64,000 nt of DNA, taken from the NCBI GenBank assembly GCA_024291935.2, contig CM044321.1, positions 65,838,985 to 65,902,984 of the forward strand. Reading direction: 5' to 3'. The notes beneath the pieces were generated by a model that had not been told where the DNA came from, made no database searches, and saw only the letters and a program-made list of their open reading frames with translations. Source of the DNA: Okapia johnstoni (lineage: Eukaryota > Chordata > Mammalia > Artiodactyla > Giraffidae). This document shows, piece by piece, positions 56,957 to 64,000 of the stretch; within the stretch, counting starts at the first letter, position 1; each line of letters begins with the position of its first letter. A program made the translations under genes and the position numbers.

Positions 56957-57086
56957 GTGCTTGTTACTTGCTCAGTCGTGTCCGACTCTTTGCAACCCTA
57001 TGGACTGTAGCGCGCTAGGCTCCTCTGTCCATGGAATTCTCCAGGCCAAGAGTACAGGAGTGGGTTGCCATTCCCTTCTCCAGATC
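56957..57086 (-). mobile_element. Bov-tA / Bov-A unit, truncated, reverse orientation
   Basis: TTGCTCAGTCGTGTCCGACT, GACTGTAGCGCGCTAGGCTC and GTGGGTTGCCATTCCCTTCT are the reverse complement of a Bov-A unit. The tRNA-like head is missing. Confidence 0.9.
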
Positions 57087-57106
57087 CTCCCTCTTTCTTT
57101 AAATGC

Positions 57107-57327
57107 CTCTGTTGTGTGTGTGCATAGTCGTTCAGTTCTATTTGAGACCCTTTGGACTGTAGCCCACCGGGCTCCTCTGACCATGGGATTTTTCAGGCAA
57201 TACTGGAGTGGGTTGCCATTTTCCTTCTCCAGAGGTTCGTCCTGACCCTGGGATCGAAACTGCGTCTCCTATGTCTCTTGCATTGCAGGCAGATTCTTTA
57301 TCCACTGAGCCATCAGGGAAGCCCTTT
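57107..57327 (-). mobile_element. Bov-tA SINE, near complete, reverse orientation
   Basis: It follows the previous unit by about 20 bp. It reads GTAGCCCACCGGGCTCCTCT, TACTGGAGTGGGTTGCC, then the reversed tRNA-derived head GCATTGCAGGCAGATTC and ACTGAGCCATCAGGGAAGCC. Confidence 0.93.
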
Positions 57328-57914
57328 CTCAAGTTGGCTGTTACACATAGCCTTCTCCCTGCATTGCTAATCATACCTCCCTCCCCATGATATTTTCTAA
57401 ATCCAGGTGTATATTTCTTAAGTTTTAACTTTAATCACAGCTCATTTCCCAAGCCTGACTCTCCAGACTGTTATCCTTCTCTCTTGCATAACCATAAAAA
57501 ATTAAGATTGTCTCAATTACCCTCATTAATTCATGAATTCAGTCATTCCTTCAACTACCCTCCTGTGAGTACTCTGTATTGATATCAACTTGTTCAGTTG
57601 GATCATGAAAAAGGAAAGATCAGAAGACACAAAAATGAAAAAACAAACTACTATCTTCTTGGAGCCTAGAGTCTAGCAAGAGTACTGCATTGTTGGATGA
57701 CACGTGAATCTGTCATCGATATGTGATAGTTGATCTTGAAATTAACTCTTACAGTCTGTGTGCCTTTTTCCTTTTCACATTAGCGTAACAAAAACATCAC
57801 AATCCTGTTCTTGTTTTTGTTTTTTTTTTCCTGTTCTGACAGCTTTTCTGGGACAGAGTAGGTTTTTACCACAAAAATGTTACAAGGTTGAATGACTCAA
57901 TTAAATTTTATTAA
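57328..57914. other. Unannotated stretch, no supported gene
   Basis: No gene or named repeat was recognised. A poly(T) run lies near 57821-57829. Confidence 0.4.
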
Positions 57915-58042
57915 ATTCAGTTTGCCGATCTCTACAAATGAGAATAATAATCAGTATCTCACAGGTTTTTTTCTGAAAATCAAAAGAGAAAACAAATACT
58001 CAGCATCATTCTAAGAATAAGTAGGCACTCAGTAAAGTTTGC
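57915..58042 (+). mobile_element. MIR SINE, 3' half
   Basis: CTACAAATGAGAATAATAAT, TCTCACAGGTTTTTTTCTG and TAGGCACTCAGTAAA match the MIR 3' half. Confidence 0.7.
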
Positions 58043-59474
58043 TCTCCCTGCTTTCCTTAATTAGCAAAGAGAAAAGAAAAACAGCTCCCTTTCTCCATTT
58101 ATCATCAAAGAGTGAAGAAGTGTGTGCTTCCCACTCTTTTCTTCTTGATGTGAGACTGGGATCAGTCCCAACCAGGGCACGGATGTACTTACCTCCTCCC
58201 ATTGCCTCAAGAATCTTCCTCAAATCAAATTTTGAGCGGGACATTTACAACCTAAGGAACCTAAGGATCTGCTGTCTGAAGAGTCTCATGGGTAATTGTC
58301 AAAATAAGGGTTACTTGACAAATAACAAAGCCATGTGCCAAATCTATCATTAAACGGCAAAGACTCCAGATCTCCTGTCTTAGTTAGAGAAAGAAGGGCA
58401 GTCTGTTTCCAGTGAAACATCAAATAGATTTGCCAGGTTGGAGGCTTTCCCTCCTAGACTCGTAATACACTAACATTCTCATTTGCATGAGCTATTAGAG
58501 TACATTTATATTCTAATTACAGGCTATTTGAATATTGCATTTATATTCTAATTACAGGCTTTTTTGGGGGGAAAGCTCATTCGTTTTCATACGAGGACTG
58601 TGGTTTAAGAAGAAAGAAATGGGCAGTGGGTCAGGACCTCTGGGCACAACAGGACCCAGAATGTAGAAAGCAAAATGAAAAGTGGTGCCTAAGAAACAGA
58701 AAGCATTGGCCCTTGTGGGTCTGTTAGGAAAAACCAGATAGCAGCACAAAGAAAGAGGTATTTCTCACTGTAACTGAAAAGAGCAACTCATGGTAGATTG
58801 TACACAGCTTTAGGAAACCTGCCACATAACCCGACATCCTTCCTTGAACTCCTTCCTCCAGGTAAGGTTCCCAGATGATTTTTTGTACTACAGATGATAC
58901 TCAGAGGGGAAAAAATTAAACACATGAAAAATCCCTTTGTCTTAGGGAAAAAGATTTTTTGGACTTGTAACTGTACTGAATAACTGCTTTTGCATAGTAA
59001 GCGTTGACCTTCTATACAGAAGCCCCATATATGATGTTCGATTTTTTTTTTTTACAACTTCAGTACAGTATTGGACTCAATAAATATAAACTGTGCCATC
59101 TCTAAAATCATGTAGGTGCTTCTCTGGCTCTATCTGGGGGATTTCTTCTTAGCCTTCTCGCTTTCAGTCGGTTTTCTCTGTCCCCTGGGAATACGATGAA
59201 ATTCAAATGACAGAAAACACTGGGTAACGATTGAGAAACCCATGTGAGAAATCTGGCTTTGCCCTGATGACCTACCTGGGAGGCCCTAGACAAACTCCCC
59301 TGGGAGGTTTCTTCTGACCTGTTGCTCTGTCCAAGGAGACTGGATCATTTTCTTTCTTCTGTTGCCATGACAGCCATAGGAGGGGACCTTTGCTATACTT
59401 CAATGGCTTGCTCGTTTGTTTTCTGTGTCATTCATGAGTTTCTTGTAGGCAGAAATCTTATTCTTGTATTAGAG
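58043..59474. other. Unannotated stretch with a 35 bp period duplication
   Basis: A perfect 23 bp repeat lies at 58503-58525 and 58538-58560, and a poly(T) run at about 59042-59054. No gene is supported; frames reach 104 codons without a recognisable domain. Confidence 0.45.
58503..58560. repeat. 23 bp direct repeat, 35 bp period
   Basis: The segment from CATTTATATTC to TTACAGGCT is present twice without mismatch (58503-58525 and 58538-58560). Confidence 0.97.
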
Positions 59475-59510
59475 CAGTGAACCTCATGGGAGCAAAGCCT
59501 CCCATCTCCA

Positions 59511-59550
59511 GCACAATCCTGGCACACAGCGCGCAATCCTTGCACACAGC
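59511..59550. repeat. 20 bp tandem duplication
   Basis: GCnCAATCCTnGCACACAGC occurs at 59511-59530 and 59531-59550, with two mismatches. Confidence 0.92.
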
Positions 59551-59599
59551 GGATCTAAAAGCCTCAGAACTGCTTCTCCCTCCGCCCACGTGGCCTTTT

Positions 59600-59895
59600 G
59601 CCCAAGTACCCCTGTGACTGATCTCCACTCTTGGTGCCTCTTCAGTGAGGCTTCTCTGACCACCTACCCTAATTACCCCCGTCCAAGTCACTCTCACCTC
59701 TCCTCCACATCATCCATTTTACCTGTTCTTAGCATCTGCCATCATTTGGCAGTCTTAGCTAATCACCTGTTTCTTGTTTACTTTATTTTCCCCTTAGACT
59801 CGAGGGCAGGGAGCTTATCGGTTTCATTTATTACTTTATCTTCAACATTTAGAAAAAATGGCTGGTACACAAATATTTTTGAATGAGTGATTCTA
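59600..59895 (+). mobile_element. L2 LINE 3' end
   Basis: TTCAGTGAGGCTTCTCTGAC, CACCTACCCTAATTACCCCC, TTAGACTCGAGGGCAGGGAG and TTTTTGAATGAGTGA match the L2 3' end in order. Confidence 0.82.
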
Positions 59896-60576
59896 CCTGA
59901 CTAAAGGCTTAGGTAGTTCACCCATAGTCTATAATCTCTGAGTTTAGGAAAAGGAAAAGTGGTTCCCTTTCACAAAATACTTGGGAAACAGCCAACCTCC
60001 CCAAACGTCTAAAGACAAATGTCTTCAAAGAGTTGATGATGATTTCCTGCAATGCTTGCCCTGCTGGAAATAGTCTGTATGGCATGCGCTTACTGCCAAC
60101 GCCCTCATCATTCAGCTGACCATGGTAGCCCTTCTGTACTTCAGTCTTACATTGTCTACATATAACAATTTTACATTATTATTATCTATCTCATTATCCC
60201 TACGGTTCTACCCTTGCCTGATTTTTTGACAGAGTAATGTTATAGGAAGACAGTTAGGTATAAAGTCAGTGGTCACAATAAAATCAAGTTGGATAGAATC
60301 TATAATTTGAACTATTACAGAAATGTCAATCCAATATAACTTCTGCTGATCTGAATTATTTCTTTTCCTAATAATTCAAGTAAATGCGTTGCTACTATAT
60401 TTTAGAAAGTAAGGCCTGTCTATGTATACGGTATTTCCAAATTGATTGTCATAAAAATGTTGGAGCAGATAACCAGCACCATCTATCTTACACTGAGTTT
60501 CCAAATTCAGAGTTTGAAACTGGGTAACCTATATAAATAAGAAGTAACACATATTTACTCATCACAGGAGAAACTG
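59896..60576. other. Unannotated stretch, no supported gene
   Basis: No gene or named repeat was recognised. Confidence 0.4.
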
Positions 60577-60617
60577 TCAAAAGAATATGGTAAGAGGAAA
60601 TATGGAAAGAAGTCATT

Positions 60618-60986
60618 CAGTTCAGTTCAGTTCAGTTCAGTCACTCAGTTGTGTCTGACTCTTTGTGACCCCATGAATCGCAGCACGCCAGGCCTCCCTG
60701 TCTATCACCAACTCCCAGAGTTTACCCAAACCCATGTCCATCGAGTCAGTGATGCCATCCAACCATCTCATCCTCTGTCATCCCCTTTTCCTCCTGCCCC
60801 CAATCCTTCCCAGCATTAGGGTCTTTTCCAGTGAGTCAATTCTTTGCATGAGGTGGCCAAAGTATTGGAGTTTCAGCTTCAACATCCATCCTTCCAATGA
60901 ACACCCAGGACCGATCTCCTTTAGGATGGACTGGTTGGATCTCCTTGCAGTCCAAGGGACTCAAGAGTCTTCTCCAACACCACAGT
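60618..60986 (-). mobile_element. BovB (RTE) LINE 3' end with 41 bp target-site duplication
   Basis: A reverse TTCAG-repeat tail is followed by CAGTTGTGTCTGACTCTTTG, ACCAACTCCCAGAGTTTACC and TTAGGATGGACTGGTTGG, the reverse complement of BovB. Flanking repeats 60577-60617 and 60987-61027 match at 40 of 41 bases. The 5' junction shares TCAAAAG with the element itself. The 3' region is coding remnant only, with stops and shifts. The copy is 5'-truncated at about 370 bp. Confidence 0.95.
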
Positions 60987-61027
60987 TCAAAAGAATATGG
61001 TAAGAGGAAATACGGAAAGAAGTCATT

Positions 61028-61539
61028 AGATGCCCTCAAAAGATTAGCTAAATAAAACGAATAAATAGAAACACAATTTGGTTAAAAGTTGAAAAGTGAC
61101 AGCACAATATGTAAAAGTAAAGCAAAAGACAGTATTAGCACTATGATTAAAGTAAATCAAATTCCTATTTAAAAGCATCTGGAAAACTGAGTCCTGTACC
61201 TGATGTTTCAAGAATATTTTTTTACCTGTTAAAGAATGGACTCTACAAGAATCAAAATTCAAACACCTCTTCAGATTTCATATGAATCTTATGTAACAGT
61301 ATAATTCAAATCAATTTAACTCAGGTTTTTAAAGTACTTCCTGGAAGCAAATTATCTGGGTTAGTAAGTTGTAGCTTCCTTCAATTTCTTTCCAAGTGAT
61401 AAAATTTGTGTGTCGATTAGAAACTGTCTTTTGGTCTTTGGCAGAATCACTGTCAAAGCCTCTGAGTGAGCCATAAAATAATAAGCATGATCTGCTTCTT
61501 AAGAAGCTTGGTGGAAAATGCCATGAGTGTTGGTTCAGC
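61028..61539. other. Unannotated AT-rich stretch
   Basis: No gene or named repeat was recognised. Confidence 0.4.
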
Positions 61540-61660
61540 GTAGACTGGTGAGACCTTGCAATGGGTTAGTTACTTCTCTGTCTCAGGTTCCCCTCTTAAC
61601 AGATGATGATGGTACCTAATAGAAAGGTTTGTTGCAGGGTTTAAATGCACAGGCTATATG
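61540..61660 (+). mobile_element. MIR SINE fragment
   Basis: GGGTTAGTTACTTCTCTGTC, TCAGGTTCCCCTCTTAACAG and TTTGTTGCAGGGTTTAAATG follow the MIR core and 3' half. Confidence 0.65.
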
Positions 61661-61674
61661 AAAGGGTATATTGC

Positions 61675-61858
61675 ATAGCAGAGCACAGACCACGGAGCCA
61701 GACTTTCTGGGTTCAAATTTGACTTTTGCCCCACATTGCTCTATATCCTTGATTTAATTTTCTTACATGAGAAATGAAAATTAAACACGTACCTCATAGA
61801 GATAGGTATTTAAATAAAACAATGGTGTCTGGCACATAAAACATTCCCAGTAAAGATA
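61675..61858 (+). mobile_element. MIR SINE
   Basis: AGAGCACAGACCACGGAGCC, TTCTGGGTTCAAATTTGAC, GAGATAGGTATTTAAAT and GTGTCTGGCACATAAAACAT cover most of the MIR consensus. A short poly(A) run follows at about 61857-61870. Confidence 0.78.
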
Positions 61859-62009
61859 AAAAAAAAAAAAGAGTATTATTTTATTCCTTCATGGTGCTTT
61901 CAGGAGTAACATACTGCTCACAACCTAAATTGAAAACTACTTTCAAGAAGGATGCAAAATCTGAGTTTAGAAAAGATAATATTACTGAAATTATTATTCA
62001 GTACTAATA

Positions 62010-62130
62010 CTACAGGAGATTAAAAACAGTTCCAAACTGTTAGAGGTCCCTTGATCCAACTCCCTAATTGTACAGATGGCATAACTGGGACCTGGGCTGT
62101 GATAACACAGCCAATTAGCTAAAAAACCCA
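62010..62130 (-). mobile_element. MIR-like fragment, reverse orientation
   Basis: CCCTAATTGTACAGATGGCA, TAACTGGGACCTGGGC and GATAACACAGCCAATTAGCT loosely match the MIR reverse complement. Confidence 0.45.
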
Positions 62131-62702
62131 GGGGTCATGATGACCAGTATTTTGGACATGGCATATGAAAGCAGCAATAATCCTTTGTGGTTTTGATTCA
62201 GTTGTGTCTTTTTCTTTTAATGGAGTTGCTGGATAACATAGCAGGTGCAATTATTTCCTAGCTTTCTTCAAACAAGAACAAACTTTTGAGAAAATTAGCA
62301 CCTTTTTCTCCAGTTGTGTTTCAGATCTTGAAACAAGAAGAAGGTTTAGGACCTTAGCTTCCTGAATAGTCCCATAATTAGGACACCAAACTCTGTTCCA
62401 GGGAGAGCCCCAGTTTATTATGTCTGTTGCCTTAGTGCCCCATCGGATTAACACTCCATTTCACTCTCAAAGGTGTCCCAGTTTGGATGGTGAGTTTTGT
62501 GATTTCTCTAGCCAAAGTGCAATCTCACCAAAAGTAATGACAAGAGAATTTACAGAATCTACAAATCTTCCTTTCCAGGAAAAATAAGTAAAAATTCTAT
62601 TTCTCGTGTTCTTTAAAACAGAGGACTAAGGAGAAAGTGTTTGTCAGGGCATAGAAGTATCATCATAATCATATTTACTACCCTGTATTGAGCATTTGTA
62701 CG
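62131..62702. other. Unannotated stretch, no supported gene
   Basis: No gene or clear repeat was recognised. Confidence 0.4.
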
Positions 62703-62913
62703 GGCTTCCTGGGTGGCTCACTGGTAAAGAATCTGCTTGCCAGTGCGGGAAATGCGGGTTCAATCCCTGGGTTGCGAAGGTCCCCTGGTGAAGGGAATGG
62801 CAACCCACTCTAGTATTCTTGCCTGGGAAATCTCACGGACAGAGGAGCCTGGTGGGCTGCAGTAAATGGGGTAGCAAAGAGTCCGATATGACTTGGTGAC
62901 TAAACAACAAAAA
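62703..62913 (+). mobile_element. Bov-tA SINE, near complete
   Basis: GGGCTTCCTGGGTGGCTCAC and GGGTTCAATCCCTGGG give the tRNA-like head with A- and B-box positions. GGGAATGGCAACCCACTCTA and AGAGTCCGATATGACTTGG give the Bov-A body. Confidence 0.94.
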
Positions 62914-64000
62914 CAATTGCAATAATCTCAATGAAGTATTTAATTTGCATTCATCAGGTAAGAAGATTAAAGCGAGGATACAGAGTACAAGGTAGGTGTC
63001 AGAATCTGAAGCAGGGGATTATGGCTCCACAGGCTGTGCTCTGCTCTGCTGGGCTCCTCTTTCACGTATCATGTGCATGGAGTGAAGAGTTCACCAAGCG
63101 GGTGCTGTAAAAAGGTTTCTCTGACCGTAGGGGAGAATTTTCTAAAGCAAAGGGAAGAATGTGGCTCAATTCTTGAGGTACATATCCTCTTTCATTTCGT
63201 AATTTATGGTAGAAGAAAAAATGTGTCTCAAATGTCCTGCCCTGTTTGGTAATATCTCTGAGGGAGAGCTGGCACACAGCCGCCATTCCCCTGACCCCTA
63301 CTGAAGGTCTGCCATCCACCAGGCTCTAGCAGCAGATGTCACAGAAATCCTGGAGGAAATGAAGGCCAACACAAGCACACCCACTATTTCACCACCTCAC
63401 TCCACCTTTCTTTTGCAGCTACACCACTTTCCCTGGGGACCAATGATTATTGTTTTTCTCTCCACCAGAGAGGTAGTCCAGCTATGTGAAAGAGAAATAG
63501 GACAAAGGAAGTGTGTGTGTGTGTGTGTGTTTAAAGAAAAGCAACAGTGATTTAGATCATTTAGGTTTGTTCTAATGTAGAAGCAGTGCAGTGAACTGAT
63601 TTACCTGTAATAGCTCCTTTCAGGATTTTAGACCTAGAGAAAGGATTCTGGTGACACAAAGTGGCTTTGAGGTATCTATTCAGATCTAATGTCTGCATTA
63701 AAAAAAAAAAAAAAGATTTGGAAAAGAAAATCTTTTAGGTGCCGATTTCTTTTGTAAATCAAACCTTGAAAACACCATGGGGCTGTGGGTTTAGAAACAG
63801 TTCAGAAGTTCTTGGAAACGCCCATTGATAACAATAAGAACTATTCCGTGTATTTACAGAACAGCTTCTACCATTGGATCATTAAGGCATACTTCAACTG
63901 TGAGGTCACTGTTGTTGTGTAAGCCTAGAATTCATGGGGTGATGTGTTCCTTAACGGAGTTCTGACACGTCTTTGGCAAAAGCTTTCAGATGCTACGGAT
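62914..64000. other. Unannotated stretch to the window end
   Basis: It contains a (GT)10 microsatellite (63511-63530) and a poly(A) run at about 63699-63713. Two overlapping frames of 85 and 63 codons have no recognisable domain. No gene is supported. Confidence 0.45.
63511..63530. repeat. (GT)10 microsatellite
   Basis: Ten uninterrupted GT units. Confidence 0.97.

Overview
The window is mammalian, ruminant (most likely bovid) genomic DNA. This follows from interspersed repeats found only in ruminants: BOV-A2 dimers, Bov-tA (tRNA-derived) SINEs and BovB (RTE) LINE 3' ends. They lie on a background of older mammalian repeats (MIR, L2, L1M, ERVL-type LTRs). Repeat family names come from recognising the sequence by eye, not from a database search, and the exact species cannot be fixed. 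I found no exon, processed gene, tRNA, rRNA or other functional gene that I can support. The window reads as intergenic or intronic DNA, and every protein-like stretch I recognise is a remnant of a retrotransposon.

Layout. Positions 1-6820 hold a nearly full-length L1 on the minus strand: the 3' end runs off the left edge, ORF2 and ORF1 are multiply broken, and the long 5'UTR carries two sets of tandem repeats. Positions 6.9-15.2 kb hold an old L1 tail, BOV-A2 SINEs, one BovB copy, a MIR and an internally deleted DNA transposon. At 15.27-16.52 kb two BovB 3' ends lie in opposite orientation and form a large inverted repeat. Positions 16.5-22.5 kb are mostly unique sequence with MIRs, a (TG)14 microsatellite and an ERVL LTR inside a MIR. 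At 22.7-26.9 kb an ancient plus-strand L1 with about 400 bp 5'UTR monomers was split by a minus-strand L1 that left a 16 bp target duplication, and later by a Bov-tA. Positions 27-29.7 kb carry BOV-A2 and Bov-tA insertions. From 29.96 to 36.5 kb the sequence is almost free of recognisable repeats. Positions 36.5-50.2 kb are MIR/L2/L1M/BovB-rich and contain a solo ERV LTR (48533-49357) that landed in an old L1. Positions 50.2-64 kb hold unique AT-rich DNA, an ERVL LTR, a small CpG- and GT-rich cluster near 55 kb, Bov-tA copies, an L2, and a BovB copy with an unusually long 41 bp target-site duplication.

No operon or pathway logic applies. The structure worth following is the order of insertions (SINE in L1, L1 in L1, LTR in L1, LTR in MIR, Bov-tA in L2), two inverted repeat pairs that could form long RNA hairpins, several short tandem duplications between 38 and 60 kb, one strong G-quadruplex candidate, and the CpG/GC-box cluster at about 55 kb. 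I saw no convincing previously undescribed biological system.
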